Origin: Saccharibacillus deserti
Lineage (GTDB): Bacteria; Bacillota; Bacilli; Paenibacillales; Paenibacillaceae
Direction of reading: 5' to 3'
Assembly: GCF_013618475.1 (NCBI RefSeq)
Contig: NZ_JABJVN010000002.1
Span: 744,001-808,000 of the forward strand
DNA: 64,000 nucleotides
The translations under genes and the position numbers were made by a program. Numbering within the stretch: the first letter of the stretch is position 1; each line of letters begins with the position of its first letter. Below, piece after piece: positions 43,033-52,892 of this stretch. Under the pieces are notes generated by a model. The model saw nothing but the letters and a program-made list of their open reading frames with translations, had not been told where the DNA came from and did not search any database.

Positions 43033-43635
43033 GTGAGAGTCGTAGCGGGGGAAGCCAAGGGGAGACCCCTTAAAGCGGTGCCGGGCACAGGAACACGCCC
43101 GACCACCGATAAAGTGAAAGAAGCGTTATTCAGTATGATCGGTCCCTTTTTCGAAGGGGGAACCGCGCTTGACCTGTTCGCCGGAACCGGCGGTCTTGCG
43201 ATCGAAGCGATAAGCCGGGGTATGGACCGGGCGATTCTGGTCGATGCCGATGCCAAAAGTATAGAAGTCGTACGTGCCAATCTAAAAGCGACAGGGTTCG
43301 AAAGCCGGGCCGAAGTGTACCGGAACGATGCGCAGCGTGCGCTCAAAGCGCTGTCCAAGCGGGAAACGAAATTCGACTTGGTGTTTCTGGATCCGCCTTA
43401 CCGGATGAAGAACGGGGCGGAACTGATGGCGACGATCGAAGAATACGGTCTGCTGGAGCCGGAAGCGACCGTTGTGCTGGAGTACGACTCGTCGTACGAA
43501 TACCCGGAAACGGCAGGCGCTTTCGAGCTTCAGCGCAAAGCCGTGTACGGCGAAATCGCCGTCTCCATTTACCGCTGGAGACCGGAAACGGGCGGAGACT
43601 CGCAGCCCCACGAAGAGGAGGACTCGAACGGATGA
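43033..43635 (+). CDS. rsmD: 16S rRNA (guanine966-N2)-methyltransferase
   Basis: The 200-residue enzyme methylates G966 of 16S rRNA in the small-subunit head. The SAM site is [18 protein letters not shown] and the catalytic motif LDPPYR (D/N-PPY). The start is GTG 43033 with GGGAGGA ahead. The stop overlaps the coaD start as ATGA (43632-43635), the usual Bacillales rsmD-coaD operon. Confidence 0.94.
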   Translation: MRVVAGEAKGRPLKAVPGTGTRPTTDKVKEALFSMIGPFFEGGTALDLFAGTGGLAIEAISRGMDRAILVDADAKSIEVVRANLKATGFESRAEVYRNDAQRALKALSKRETKFDLVFLDPPYRMKNGAELMATIEEYGLLEPEATVVLEYDSSYEYPETAGAFELQRKAVYGEIAVSIYRWRPETGGDSQPHEEEDSNG

Positions 43636-44147
43636 CGGATCAGGCAGAGAAGATCGAACGCATCGCCGTATACCCGGGAAGCTTCGACCCGGTGACGCTT
43701 GGGCATATGGACATTATTCACCGCGCCGCCAAGCAGTACGACCGCCTGATTGTGGCCGTGCTCAACAACCTGAGCAAGAAACCGCTGTTTACGGTCGAAG
43801 AGCGGGCAGAGCTGCTGCGGCAGGCGACGAGCGATATGCCGAACGTGGAAGTGGATGTGTTCCGGGATCTGCTCGTCAACTATGTGGAGCAGAAGCGGGC
43901 TCAGGTTGTGGTCCGGGGGATACGGTCGGTTACCGATTTCGAATACGAGCTGCAGATCGCGACCACGAACCGCAAACTGAACGAGAATGTGGAAACGATC
44001 TTTATGATGACCAATCCGCTGTATTCGTATCTCAGTTCAAGCGTGGTCAAAGAGATTGCGCAGTTTGCCGGAGATGTAAGCGAGCTGGTGACACCGGAAG
44101 TGCGCATCGCGCTTCAGGAAAAGCTGCACGGCAAACCTGCAGATTAA
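43632..44147 (+). CDS. coaD: Phosphopantetheine adenylyltransferase
   Basis: The 171-residue enzyme makes dephospho-CoA from 4'-phosphopantetheine and ATP, the penultimate step of CoA synthesis. Motifs are [15 protein letters not shown] (TxGH), [13 protein letters not shown] and [13 protein letters not shown]. CoA supply fits the fatty-acid operon some 4 kb downstream. It is translationally coupled to rsmD. Confidence 0.96.
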   Translation: MTDQAEKIERIAVYPGSFDPVTLGHMDIIHRAAKQYDRLIVAVLNNLSKKPLFTVEERAELLRQATSDMPNVEVDVFRDLLVNYVEQKRAQVVVRGIRSVTDFEYELQIATTNRKLNENVETIFMMTNPLYSYLSSSVVKEIAQFAGDVSELVTPEVRIALQEKLHGKPAD

Positions 44148-44315
44148 GCGAGTTTCGCGAGACCGACAGGCCGCGAAGAAGCACGGCGGCCTGTCGGCCG
44201 GATTGAAGGAAACGGGAAACCGACCCGCGTGCCGATCAATAAAAAGCAAACAGGCTGCCTGGCGCTTAGCGGCGGCGGCCTGTTTGCGTATAAGCCGAAA
44301 AGGGGAACGATCATT

Positions 44316-45344
44316 ATGCTGCGTTTCAGACTGCCGCGCTTTCGGACGCTGGCTTATTTGCTGTGTGTCGCCCTGCTCGTCTATGTGTCGGTGTATATGC
44401 CGACGCCTTATACGATCGAGCGGCCGGGCAGCGCGGACGAGATTAAACCGATGGTTCGCGTAAGCGGGGCCGACCCGGAAGAAAACGGCTCGTTCATGAT
44501 GACCACCGTCTCCGTGACGTACGCCAATCTGGCGCTGCTCGGATTGTCCCTGCTCGACCACGACGCCGATATCGGCAAAAGAAACACCGATCAGGACGAC
44601 GACGAATACCGGATCACGCAGGAGTATTACATGAATTCTTCGCAATCTTCGGCGGTTGCCGCGGCTTACCGGGAAGCGGGCGTTCCGTTCGACGTGGAAA
44701 CGGAATACGTGTTTATCACGACGGTTCCCGACCGGGATCCGCAGCAGAAGGAATTTGTGGCCGGCGACAAGATCGTCCGGGTGGACGGCAAGAAAGTGTC
44801 CACCCTCGACGGACTCCGCGGTTTGCTGGAAACGTATTCGGCCGGCGATACGGTCAACGTAACGCTGGAACGCGGAGGCATCGCTGTGGAGCAGGCGGTC
44901 AAACTTGTCGGCATTCCGGGCGAAGACGGCACGGTGCGTCCCGGTTTCGGCGTCTCGACAGGCGAAGTGATGCGGATCGATCCGGACGATCCGGCGGACG
45001 AGGTGGAATTTACGCAGACCCGTGTCGGCGGTCCGTCGGCGGGACTGATGTTCACGCTCGAGATCTACAACCAGCTGACCCCCGGCGATCTGACGCGCGG
45101 TCACCGGATAGCGGGAACGGGGACGATCAAATCGGACGGCACCGTAGGCGAGATCGGCGGCGTGCAGCACAAAATCGTGGCGGCGGAGCGCAAAGGCGCC
45201 GACCTGTTCTTCGTTCCCGCCGGAAATTACGAAGCCGCCGAAAAAAAAGTGCAGGAGACGGACTCGGCCATGACGCTGGTCTCGGTCGACACCCTGCAGG
45301 ATGCGCTGGATTATATCGACGATATGCCGGTCAGAATACCGTGA
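44316..45344 (+). CDS. ylbL: YlbL/SepM-family PDZ-Lon-type membrane protease
   Basis: The 342-residue protein has a signal-anchor helix (about 10-28), a PDZ domain (VAGDKIVRVDGKKVSTLDG) and a Lon-like S16 protease domain. The catalytic Ser is in RVGGPSAGLMF and the Lys in GGVQHKIVAAERK. In Bacillus YlbL takes part in clearing the cell-division inhibitor YneA after DNA damage. The open frame begins at 44229, but ATG 44316 has AGGGGA upstream and starts the signal anchor. Its 3' end overlaps that of the convergent tmcAL by 14 bases. Confidence 0.93.
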   Translation: MLRFRLPRFRTLAYLLCVALLVYVSVYMPTPYTIERPGSADEIKPMVRVSGADPEENGSFMMTTVSVTYANLALLGLSLLDHDADIGKRNTDQDDDEYRITQEYYMNSSQSSAVAAAYREAGVPFDVETEYVFITTVPDRDPQQKEFVAGDKIVRVDGKKVSTLDGLRGLLETYSAGDTVNVTLERGGIAVEQAVKLVGIPGEDGTVRPGFGVSTGEVMRIDPDDPADEVEFTQTRVGGPSAGLMFTLEIYNQLTPGDLTRGHRIAGTGTIKSDGTVGEIGGVQHKIVAAERKGADLFFVPAGNYEAAEKKVQETDSAMTLVSVDTLQDALDYIDDMPVRIP

Positions 45345-46572
45345 CCGGCGGCGCATAATAATCGGCGTACATCTCCCGTATGTCGGGAGATGGGAAAGCG
45401 GAAGCCTGAACGGCGGAAGCCCGGATATCGAGTTCAAGCTGCGGATGCGGAAAGTCCGCAGGGCGAACGACGACCGGAAGCTTCGCCGTTTTTTTCATGG
45501 TTTTGAGCAGCTGGCGGCCTTTCGGCGAGAAGCCGAGCACGCGGATATACTGCGGTCCGCGGGCGAGGCTGTCGCGGCCGAACAGGGGGCCGCGGTGGTT
45601 GAGCAGCGCGTGCGCCAGCAGCCGCTGCAGGCGGGTGCGCGTATAGCGCTTGGTCTTGATCGCGGCGAGCAGCGCCTCGACGCCCGGAACGGGCAGGCGC
45701 GGCAGCGCGGCGGCGATGCGGTGCTCCAGGCCCTCGACCATCCCCGGGACGAGGGCAAGTTCTTCCGGCGCGCGCGTGATCAGCGCGGCCAGTAGAGGCT
45801 GCGCCAGCGCCTCCCAGCCGGAAGCCAGCATCCTTCCGGCTGCGGCTTCGCGCCGGAGCACGCGCAGCGAGGAGGCGGGCAGGTAGGGAGCGGCATCTTC
45901 GATGCCGCTTGCGCCCCGTGCAAGCGACGCCCGCACCGCGGTGGCGCTTGCGATCGATCCGCCCGCGGGCAGGCCGGCATCGTGGTAGCCGGCCTGTTCG
46001 CGCCGCACGGCCAGCGGCGCAATGCCGCTTGCGAGCCGGCGCAGCGCAAGCACGTACTGCAATCCGAGCGTATCGTTCGGATTGCCCGGCAGGGCGGCCG
46101 CGGCGGAATCGCCGCCGCCCTGCGCCAAGGCCGCCCTGGCGTAGGCGGCCGGGTAGCTCAGGCCCTCGCCGAGGGCCTGATGCAGCGCTTCGCGCAGGGC
46201 CGGGGATTCGCCGGCCTGCATGCGCGAAGCCAGATCCTGCAGCGGCGCGATCTCGCCGCTTTCGCTGCCGAAGCAGAGGCTGTCGACGACGCCCGAGGCC
46301 TCCAGCAGCGAAACGGCACCGAAAGCGAACCATTCCGCGTGCTGCAGCGCGTACACAACCGGCAGTTCCAGCACCAGGTCGATTCCGGCGGCCAACGCCG
46401 TTTCGGTCCGGGCGCGCTTGGACAGCAGCGCCGGTTCGCCGCGCTGCATGAACGCGCCGCTCATGACGGCTACGGAAGCTTCCGCGCCCGAAACCTCCAG
46501 GGATCGCTGCAGATGCAGCCGGTGCCCGTTATGAAACGGGTTGTATTCGACGACCATTCCGACTGTTTTCAT
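45331..46572 (-). CDS. tmcAL: tRNA(Met) cytidine acetate ligase
   Basis: The 413-residue enzyme makes N4-acetylcytidine at the wobble position of elongator tRNA-Met from acetate and ATP. The N-terminal nucleotidyltransferase motif is VVEYNPFHNGHRLH (HxGH) and VMSGAFMQRGEPALLSK. The middle is very GC- and Ala-rich, so opposite-strand frames stay open; these are not genes. It lies on the minus strand, its usual orientation between ylbL and yceD in Bacillales. Confidence 0.92.
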   Translation of the reverse strand: MKTVGMVVEYNPFHNGHRLHLQRSLEVSGAEASVAVMSGAFMQRGEPALLSKRARTETALAAGIDLVLELPVVYALQHAEWFAFGAVSLLEASGVVDSLCFGSESGEIAPLQDLASRMQAGESPALREALHQALGEGLSYPAAYARAALAQGGGDSAAAALPGNPNDTLGLQYVLALRRLASGIAPLAVRREQAGYHDAGLPAGGSIASATAVRASLARGASGIEDAAPYLPASSLRVLRREAAAGRMLASGWEALAQPLLAALITRAPEELALVPGMVEGLEHRIAAALPRLPVPGVEALLAAIKTKRYTRTRLQRLLAHALLNHRGPLFGRDSLARGPQYIRVLGFSPKGRQLLKTMKKTAKLPVVVRPADFPHPQLELDIRASAVQASAFPSPDIREMYADYYAPPVTVF

Positions 46573-46821
46573 ATAAAGATCGCGTCTCCTCTCTTAACAA
46601 GACAGAAAATATATGGTAGAATAAAACTTCGTCCGGTATCGACCGGCGTGCTTTTTTTACGCTGCGAACGGGAAGACGTTCGATAACGCCCGGATTCAGG
46701 GGGCATCGGGCAAGACTTCTCCTAGCTTACACGCGCAAAAGCTCCGGCGAAAGAGCGAAATGTCTCTCCAAGCCGCGCCGCGTACCGAAAAGGGCGTAAA
46801 TGAAAAATACTTGACTGACAG
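46573..46821. other. Intergenic region between tmcAL and yceD
   Basis: It holds the divergent promoter regions of tmcAL and yceD. I see no gene or RNA in it; the only clear signal is the consensus promoter right after it. Confidence 0.6.
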
Positions 46822-46851
46822 TTGACAAAACCGAAGTGAAGTCGATATAAT
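46822..46851 (+). promoter_or_regulatory. Consensus SigA promoter of the yceD-rpmF operon
   Basis: TTGACA (46822-46827), 18 bases, TATAAT (46846-46851), both hexamers perfect. It drives yceD-rpmF. Confidence 0.85.
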
Positions 46852-46877
46852 AACTTTGTTTGTTTGGAGTGATGAAT

Positions 46878-47387
46878 ATGCGTCTGCATTTGCGCAGAAC
46901 GATTCAAAACGGTGAACCGGTTCGTTTGGAAGGCAGTGTGCCGATCGAACAATCGATCCAGGGGCGTACGGATGTGCTCTCCGCTTCTCCCGTTCAAGCC
47001 GATTTGACGGCAGTGCCGTCGCTCGACGGAACAGTGGGCGTAAGCGGGACGCTGAAGGGGCAGTTGGACATGGTTTGCTCGCGGTGTCTGGAACCCGCCC
47101 ATATCGGATTGAATCTTCAATTCGAAGAGCGGTTCAAGAAGCGGGCGGAAGATGAAGCGGACCTTGAAGACGACGAGGATATGATCCTCGCGGACGACGA
47201 CGTTTTCGAGCTGACGCCGTATCTGGAAGAGTATGTGACGCTGGGCGTGCCCAACACGCCGCTCTGCAAAGAGGACTGCAAAGGACTCTGCCAGACCTGC
47301 GGAACGAATCTGAACGAAACGGCCTGCGGCTGCGACAATACGGTAATCGACCCCCGGCTTGCCGGGCTCAAAGATTTCTTTAAGTAA
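46878..47387 (+). CDS. ylbN: YceD/DUF177-family protein
   Basis: The 169-residue protein has a C-terminal Cys cluster ([13 protein letters not shown] and NETACGCDN) typical of the family and CSRCLEP in the middle. YceD members are co-transcribed with rpmF and act in 23S rRNA or ribosome assembly in plants and bacteria, with unknown detail. Starts possible are TTG 46860, ATG 46872 and ATG 46878. The last has GGAGTG nine bases upstream and the family-typical opening. Confidence 0.9.
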   Translation: MRLHLRRTIQNGEPVRLEGSVPIEQSIQGRTDVLSASPVQADLTAVPSLDGTVGVSGTLKGQLDMVCSRCLEPAHIGLNLQFEERFKKRAEDEADLEDDEDMILADDDVFELTPYLEEYVTLGVPNTPLCKEDCKGLCQTCGTNLNETACGCDNTVIDPRLAGLKDFFK

Positions 47388-47455
47388 GCGCACAGGCTGT
47401 CACACAGAAACATCCGGCCTTCGGGCCGGTTGACTTGAATAAGGAGGTGTTAAAC

Positions 47456-47629
47456 ATGGCAGTACCTCAACGGAGAACGTCCAAGACGCGCCGCGACAAG
47501 CGTCGCACGCATTTCAAGCTGGCGGTGCCGGGCATGGTGAAGTGCGAACAATGCGGAGAGCTGAAATTGGCTCACCACGTGTGCAAAGTTTGCGGAACTT
47601 ACAAGTCCAGAGAAGTTATTTCTCAATAA
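47456..47629 (+). CDS. rpmF: 50S ribosomal protein L32
   Basis: The 57-residue protein is [19 protein letters not shown] plus a zinc-ribbon Cys set ([18 protein letters not shown]). The four Cys mark the zinc-bound C+ form of L32. ATG 47456 follows AAGGAGGTG. A perfect terminator ends the yceD-rpmF operon. Confidence 0.97.
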   Translation: MAVPQRRTSKTRRDKRRTHFKLAVPGMVKCEQCGELKLAHHVCKVCGTYKSREVISQ

Positions 47630-47640
47630 GCATCAGCAGG

Positions 47641-47670
47641 AAAGTCCCGCCGCCCGGCGGGACTTTTTTT
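47641..47670 (+). terminator. Terminator of the yceD-rpmF operon
   Basis: AAAGTCCCGCC, loop GCCC, GGCGGGACTTTTTTT (47641-47670). A textbook rho-independent terminator. Confidence 0.93.
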
Positions 47671-47722
47671 GTGCGGACGGGCGATTCTGCGCGGGCGGGA
47701 AGTCATCGTTGAACGGTCCCCC

Positions 47723-47773
47723 TTTCCTTTTCGGGCAGAATGATTTATACTAGCGGTTAGTACCAGGTTCTAA
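47723..47773 (+). promoter_or_regulatory. fapR promoter and FapR operator
   Basis: A -10 TATACT (47746-47751), with a weak -35 TTTCCT 17 bases before. The FapR box TTAGTACCAGGTTCTAA (47757-47773) matches the Bacillus consensus TTAGTACCAGATACTAA at 15 of 17 positions and covers the start point. FapR bound here represses its own operon until malonyl-CoA rises. Confidence 0.85.
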
Positions 47774-47991
47774 AAAAACTTTGGCGGCGGACCTACATAA
47801 GAAGCGCACCCGATTGCGCGGCCTTCGCGAAAGAGGTTTCAAAGGGGAAGCGGCCCGGAAGCGGGCGCTCATTATTCGGATCAGACCCAACTGCCGGAAG
47901 CGCAGCGCGCTGCGGCGGTCGGGCCCAAGCCTTACAAGGCGGCTTACGGAATGCGCGGCGCAGCGGGCGCCGGCACAAGGGGGAGAGCGGC
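47774..47991 (+). other. Long leader before fapR
   Basis: About 218 bases between the FapR box and the fapR frame. A frame open from 47781 overlaps it out of phase and has no support. No riboswitch or terminator is recognised. Confidence 0.4.
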
Positions 47992-48564
47992 ATCGAACGT
48001 TTACCGAAACGTCAGCGCCAGCAGAAACTCGTCGAGCTGATCGACGAGAATCCGTTCGTAACCGACCGCGAACTGACCCGACGTCTCAAAGTCAGCATTC
48101 AGACGATCCGTCTCGACCGGATGGAGCTCGGGATTCCCGAACTCCGCGAGCGGATGAAGCTGATGGCGGAACGGTCTTACGATCAGGTGCGGTCGCTGGC
48201 TGCGGAAGAAGTCATCGGAGATATTATCGACCTTCAACTCGACAAGAGCGGTATTTCGATCTTCGAAATCCGTGACGAACACGTATTCAGCCGCACGCAG
48301 ATCGCGCGCGGTCATCATATTTTTGCCCAGGCCAACTCGCTCGCCGTCGCCGTCATCAACGACGAAATCGCTTTGACCGCCTCGGCGGATCTGCGTTTCG
48401 TCCGGCCTATTCATCTCGGCGAGAAATGCATCGCCAAAGCCTATGTCCGGAGCAGTCCGGGCAAAGCGGGCAGGGCCAAGGTCGAAGTCCTGTCCTATGT
48501 CGGCGAAGAAATGGTCTTTCAAGGGAATTTTATCGTTTACCGGTCCGACGACAAGAACCGGTAA
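47992..48564 (+). CDS. fapR: FapR, malonyl-CoA-responsive fatty-acid repressor
   Basis: The 190-residue protein matches the length of Bacillus FapR (188). An N-terminal HTH (ELTRRLKVSIQTIRLDRMELG) is followed by a hot-dog domain that binds malonyl-CoA or malonyl-ACP (GHHIFAQANSLAVAVINDE). The first usual start in frame is ATG 48121, which lies after the HTH. Upstream the frame reads back to ATC 47992, giving xERLPKRQRQQ exactly where FapR proteins start. AGGGGG lies eight bases before it. No ATG, GTG or TTG occurs earlier in frame. Its operator sits at the operon promoter, so it controls its own expression. The start codon is unusual or erroneous. Confidence 0.9.
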   Translation: MERLPKRQRQQKLVELIDENPFVTDRELTRRLKVSIQTIRLDRMELGIPELRERMKLMAERSYDQVRSLAAEEVIGDIIDLQLDKSGISIFEIRDEHVFSRTQIARGHHIFAQANSLAVAVINDEIALTASADLRFVRPIHLGEKCIAKAYVRSSPGKAGRAKVEVLSYVGEEMVFQGNFIVYRSDDKNR

Positions 48565-48690
48565 ACGGTCCAAGAAGGCGTTATCCGGGTGCGGCCTGCC
48601 GTGTGGACGCGCGGTTTTTCTTCAATAGGAAAATAGGGATAGCGGTCAATGCAGCACGGTATGCAGAAGATGCACGGGGAGGACGCTTAA

Positions 48691-49716
48691 ATGATTATAG
48701 CAATAGACGCCATGGGCGGCGATCACGCGCCGGCAAGTACGGCGGCGGGAGCGCTTGCCGCCGCGGCGGAGTGGAGCGACATTACGATCAAGCTTGTCGG
48801 GGACGAAGTGAAACTTGCGCCGCTGATCGGACAAGGTCTGCCCAATCTTCAAATCGTCCATGCGGAAGAAGTCATCTCGGGCGACGACGAACCGGTCAAG
48901 GCCGTTCGCCGCAAGAAAGACGCTTCGATGGTCGTGGCCGGCCGCATGGTCAAGGAAGGCATCGCCGACGCGATGATCTCCGCAGGCAATACGGGAGCGC
49001 TCATGACGACGGGACTTCTTGTCGTGGGACGCATGAACGGCGTGGAACGTCCGGCGCTCGCGCCGATGATTCCGACACTCGATACGAGCGGCCGCGGCAC
49101 GCTTGCCCTTGATCTTGGCGCCAATATGGATGCCAAGCCCGAACATTTGGCGCAGTACGCGCTGATGGGCAGCTTGTACCGCGAGAAAGTGCACGGCATC
49201 GAACGTCCGCGGGTAGGCCTGCTGAACGTGGGAACGGAACCCGGCAAAGGCAACGAACTCACCAAAGCGGCATTCCCGCTTCTGTCGGACCTGCCGATCC
49301 ATTTTGTGGGCAATGTCGAAGCTCGGGATATTCTGGACGGCGTTTGCGATGTGCTCGTCTGCGACGGGTTCGCGGGCAACATTTTGCTCAAATCGCTCGA
49401 AGGTACGGCGGGAGCCGTGTTCAAGCTGCTGAAGCAGGAACTGACTTCTTCGTTCAAAGCGAAGATCGGCGCGGCACTCGTCATGCCCCAACTGCGCGGC
49501 CTTAAATCGAAAATGGATTACAAAGAGCACGGCGGCGCTCCGCTGCTCGGCTTGAACGGGCTTGTCATCAAAGCGCACGGTTCTTCGGATGCCGAAGCGA
49601 TCAAGAACGCGGTAAGACAGGCGAGAACGGCTATCGAGCATCGCCTGGTATCAAGCATCTCGGAAAGTATGGAACAGGCAAATCAGCAAATCAGCGGGAA
49701 GAGAGTGACGGATTAA
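48691..49716 (+). CDS. plsX: Phosphate acyltransferase PlsX
   Basis: The 341-residue enzyme makes acyl-phosphate from acyl-ACP at the membrane surface, the first step of phospholipid synthesis. The N-terminus [13 protein letters not shown] and [22 protein letters not shown] motifs are diagnostic. Strong ribosome site GGGGAGGA. The stop shares one base with the fabH start (TAATG at 49714-49718). Confidence 0.96.
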   Translation: MIIAIDAMGGDHAPASTAAGALAAAAEWSDITIKLVGDEVKLAPLIGQGLPNLQIVHAEEVISGDDEPVKAVRRKKDASMVVAGRMVKEGIADAMISAGNTGALMTTGLLVVGRMNGVERPALAPMIPTLDTSGRGTLALDLGANMDAKPEHLAQYALMGSLYREKVHGIERPRVGLLNVGTEPGKGNELTKAAFPLLSDLPIHFVGNVEARDILDGVCDVLVCDGFAGNILLKSLEGTAGAVFKLLKQELTSSFKAKIGAALVMPQLRGLKSKMDYKEHGGAPLLGLNGLVIKAHGSSDAEAIKNAVRQARTAIEHRLVSSISESMEQANQQISGKRVTD

Positions 49717-50705
49717 TGAAGAACTTACGACCGGTCGGCGTAATCGGAACGGGCAAATACGTACCGGAGCGAATTCTGGGCAACGCGGAGCTCGAACAAA
49801 TGGTAGACACGAACGACGAATGGATCGTCAGCCGCACGGGAATCCGCGAGCGCCATATCGCGGCTCCCGAGCAGGCGACATCCGATCTGGCTTACGAAGC
49901 GGCAGTCCGTGCGCTGGAGTCGGCCGGCATGACGGCCGATCAGTTGGACCTGATCGTCGTGGCGACGGTAACGCCGGACACGTCTTTCCCTTCGACGGCC
50001 TGCATTCTGCAGGACAAGCTGGGTGCCAAAAAAGCGGCCGCTTTCGACTTGGGCGCGGCCTGCTCGGGCTTTGTCTACAGTTTGGCCGCGGCAACCGGGT
50101 TTATCCAGAACGGGATGTACGATAATGCGCTCGTCATCGGCGCCGATACGCTGTCGCGCATTACCGATTACACCGACCGCAACACCTGCGTGCTGTTCGG
50201 CGACGGCGCGGGCGCCGTTATTCTGGGCGAAGTTCCGGAAGGCCGGGGCTTCCAATCGTTCGATCTGGGTGCCGAAGGCGCGGGCGGAGGTCTGCTCAAG
50301 CAGGCTGCGGGCGGTTCCCGTCTGCCGGCTTCGCAGGAGACGATCGACCAGCGCCAGCATTTCATTCAAATGAACGGACGCGACGTGTTCAAATTCGCGG
50401 TGCGCGTTATGGGTTCGGCAACCGAGGAAGTGCTGCGCAAAGCGGACATGACCAAAGACGATATCGATCTGTTTATTCCGCACCAGGCGAACATCCGGAT
50501 TATCCAGTCCGCGATGCAGAGACTCGATCTGTCGGAAGACCGCGTGATGATCAACGTGGACAAGTACGCCAATACGTCGGCGGCTTCGATTCCGCTGGCG
50601 CTGGTCGAAGCTTACGAACAAGGCCGGATCAAGGAAGGCGACCGGGTCGTGATGGTCGGCTTCGGCGGCGGTCTGACCTGGGGCGGAGCGGCCCTGGTCT
50701 GGTAA
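49716..50705 (+). CDS. fabH: 3-oxoacyl-ACP synthase III
   Basis: The 329-residue ketosynthase starts fatty-acid chains by joining an acyl-CoA primer to malonyl-ACP. Catalytic residues are Cys116 (AACSGFVY), His in PHQANIRI and Asn in KYANTSAASIP. FabH of branched-chain makers accepts isobutyryl-type primers, expected for Bacillales. In B. subtilis it is elsewhere; here it sits inside the operon right after plsX. Translationally coupled to plsX. Confidence 0.95.
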   Translation: MKNLRPVGVIGTGKYVPERILGNAELEQMVDTNDEWIVSRTGIRERHIAAPEQATSDLAYEAAVRALESAGMTADQLDLIVVATVTPDTSFPSTACILQDKLGAKKAAAFDLGAACSGFVYSLAAATGFIQNGMYDNALVIGADTLSRITDYTDRNTCVLFGDGAGAVILGEVPEGRGFQSFDLGAEGAGGGLLKQAAGGSRLPASQETIDQRQHFIQMNGRDVFKFAVRVMGSATEEVLRKADMTKDDIDLFIPHQANIRIIQSAMQRLDLSEDRVMINVDKYANTSAASIPLALVEAYEQGRIKEGDRVVMVGFGGGLTWGGAALVW

Positions 50706-50721
50706 GAGAGGAGCATGTACA

Positions 50722-51657
50722 ATGGGTAAAATCGCATTCGTATTTCCCGGACAGGGCGCGCAAAGCGTAGGAATGGCAAAAGACGTCTACGACGCCCTTC
50801 CCGAAGCCCGCGGACTGTTCGAGGCCGCGGACCGTACGCTCGGTTTCGAACTGACGAAGCTGGTCTTCGACGGACCGGCCGAAGAACTCAAACAGACGGC
50901 GAACACGCAGCCGGCTCTGCTGACGGCAAGTCTCGCTTTGCTTGAAGCGGTCAAAGCTAAAGGCATCCGGGCCGATTATGCGGCCGGCCACAGCCTGGGC
51001 GAATACAGCGCACTGGCTGCGGCGGGCGTTCTGTCGTTCGAAGACGCGGTATCGATCGTTCGCGCCCGCGGACAGTTCATGGAAGCCGCGGTCCCGGGCG
51101 GACAAGGCGCCATGGCAGCCGTGCTCGGCGCGGATCGCGACAAGCTTTCCGAACTGTGCGCGGAAATCTCGGCGGCGGGCACGGTTGTCGAACCGGCAAA
51201 CCTGAACTGCCCGGGGCAGATCGTGGTTTCCGGATCGGCCGAAGGCGTCGAAGCGTTGAGCGCCCGGGTCAAAGAAGCCGGCGCGAAACGCGCGATCGCT
51301 CTCGAAGTCAGCGGACCGTTCCATTCGTCGCTGATGAAGGAAGCGGCCGGACGGCTCGGCGGCAAGCTTGCGGACGTTGTTTTCCATGAAGGAACGCTTC
51401 CTGTCGTCGCCAACGTCAGCGCCCGTCCGGTCGACGGTGCGGAGGCGCTGCGGCAGTCGCTTGTCAGCCAGGTGTATTCTCCCGTATTGTGGGAAGACAG
51501 CGTGCAGTGGCTGATCGGCGAAGGCGTCGATACCTTTGTCGAGATCGGACCGGGCAGCGTTCTGGCCGGCCTGATCAAAAAAATCGATAAATCCGTGCGC
51601 ATCTTCAGCGTGAACAGCCTCGAAAACGCGGATGCGCTGGCCGAAGCTCTGGCATAA
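50722..51657 (+). CDS. fabD: Malonyl-CoA:ACP transacylase
   Basis: The 311-residue enzyme loads malonate onto ACP. The nucleophile is Ser91 in GHSLGEYS, the oxyanion motif FPGQGAQSVGMA opens the protein, and the second catalytic His lies in SGPFHSSLM. It starts 16 bases after fabH behind GAGAGGAG. Confidence 0.96.
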   Translation: MGKIAFVFPGQGAQSVGMAKDVYDALPEARGLFEAADRTLGFELTKLVFDGPAEELKQTANTQPALLTASLALLEAVKAKGIRADYAAGHSLGEYSALAAAGVLSFEDAVSIVRARGQFMEAAVPGGQGAMAAVLGADRDKLSELCAEISAAGTVVEPANLNCPGQIVVSGSAEGVEALSARVKEAGAKRAIALEVSGPFHSSLMKEAAGRLGGKLADVVFHEGTLPVVANVSARPVDGAEALRQSLVSQVYSPVLWEDSVQWLIGEGVDTFVEIGPGSVLAGLIKKIDKSVRIFSVNSLENADALAEALA

Positions 51658-51678
51658 ACGACGAAGCAGGAGGTTAAC

Positions 51679-52428
51679 ATGCAGCAGCCAATCAAAGGAC
51701 AAAACGCTCTCGTAACGGGCGCTTCGCGCGGCATCGGCCGGGCAATTGCGCTCGAACTGGGCCGCCGCGGCGCCAACGTCGCGGTCAATTACGCCGGCAA
51801 CGAAGCTTCGGCGCTCGAAGTGGTCCGCGAACTGGAAGCGCTCGGCGTCAAAGCCGCCGCTTTCCAAGCGAACGTGGGCAAAAGCGCCGAAGCGGAAGAA
51901 CTGGTCAAAGCGGTATCCGCCGAATTCGGCAGTGTCGACATTTTGATCAACAATGCGGGAATCACCCGGGACAACCTGGTGATGCGCATGAAAGAAGAAG
52001 AATTCGACGACGTGATCGAAACGAATCTCAAAGGCGTGTTCAACTGCATCAAAGCCGTAACCCGGCCGATGATGAAGCAGCGTTCGGGCAGAATCGTCAA
52101 TATCTCGTCCGTGGTCGGCGCGATCGGCAATGCCGGCCAGGTCAACTACACGGCCGCCAAAGCGGGCGTAATCGGGATGACCAAATCCTGCGCACGCGAA
52201 TTCAGCAGCCGGGGAATCACCGTAAACTGTGTGGCTCCCGGCTTTATCGACACGGATATGACCGATGTATTGCCTGACGAGATCAAACAGGGACTGCTCG
52301 CGGGAATCCCGCTGAACCGTCTCGGCCGTCCGGAGGAAGTCGCGACGGCCGTCGCTTTTCTTGTTTCGCCCGACGCCTCGTACATGACGGGACAAGTTCT
52401 CCATGTCGACGGCGGCATGTATATGTAA
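51679..52428 (+). CDS. fabG: 3-oxoacyl-ACP reductase
   Basis: The 249-residue short-chain dehydrogenase reduces beta-ketoacyl-ACP with NADPH. It has the Rossmann motif [22 protein letters not shown], and the catalytic Ser-Tyr-Lys ([15 protein letters not shown]). The C-terminus [18 protein letters not shown] is FabG-typical. Ribosome site AGGAGG. Confidence 0.95.
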   Translation: MQQPIKGQNALVTGASRGIGRAIALELGRRGANVAVNYAGNEASALEVVRELEALGVKAAAFQANVGKSAEAEELVKAVSAEFGSVDILINNAGITRDNLVMRMKEEEFDDVIETNLKGVFNCIKAVTRPMMKQRSGRIVNISSVVGAIGNAGQVNYTAAKAGVIGMTKSCAREFSSRGITVNCVAPGFIDTDMTDVLPDEIKQGLLAGIPLNRLGRPEEVATAVAFLVSPDASYMTGQVLHVDGGMYM

Positions 52429-52537
52429 ACCATCGCTGGCAGGGGCTGTAAACGTCTTGTTTTGGGTCCCCTGCCGCAAACAGTGGCATTTTGGCGGAGC
52501 TTCTCGTATAATACCTTTTGAAGAGGAGGTGAATCGG

Positions 52538-52771
52538 ATGTCTGATGTAATGGAGCGCGTAACGCGCATCGTCGTGGACCGCCTTGGCGCCGACGAAGCG
52601 GAAGTTACGCCAACGGCTTCTTTCAAGGAAGATCTCGGAGCGGACTCGCTCGACGTGGTTGAATTGGTAATGGAGCTGGAAGACGAGTTCGACCTGGAAA
52701 TCTCTGACGAAGACGCAGAGAAAATCACGACCGTAGGTGACGTTGTAAGCTACATACAATCGCATACCTAA
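52538..52771 (+). CDS. acpP: Acyl carrier protein
   Basis: The 77-residue acidic four-helix protein carries growing chains on phosphopantetheine at Ser37 (GADSLD). It ends with [12 protein letters not shown] 52538 is preceded by AGGAGGTG. A frame reaching back to 52403 is an extension with no ribosome site. Confidence 0.96.
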   Translation: MSDVMERVTRIVVDRLGADEAEVTPTASFKEDLGADSLDVVELVMELEDEFDLEISDEDAEKITTVGDVVSYIQSHT

Positions 52772-52892
52772 GGGCGTTTAAGAGTCCCGCTCCGCGCTTT
52801 TTCACAAAGCCGGCTCGGGACTTCTCCTTCATTATGGAACAATAAATCAGATGATCCCGGAAACGGGTTTCGCAAATATAGAGGTGACCCCT

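Noticed and set aside
44246-44287. Hairpin GCAAACAGGC/GCCTGTTTGC before ylbL considered as a terminator or riboswitch
   Set aside because: No T run follows and no riboswitch pattern is visible; probably a minor structural element.
45434-46333. Long Ala/Arg/Gly-rich frames in several phases in tmcAL
   Set aside because: High-GC local composition opens all frames; only the TmcAL frame has catalytic motifs.
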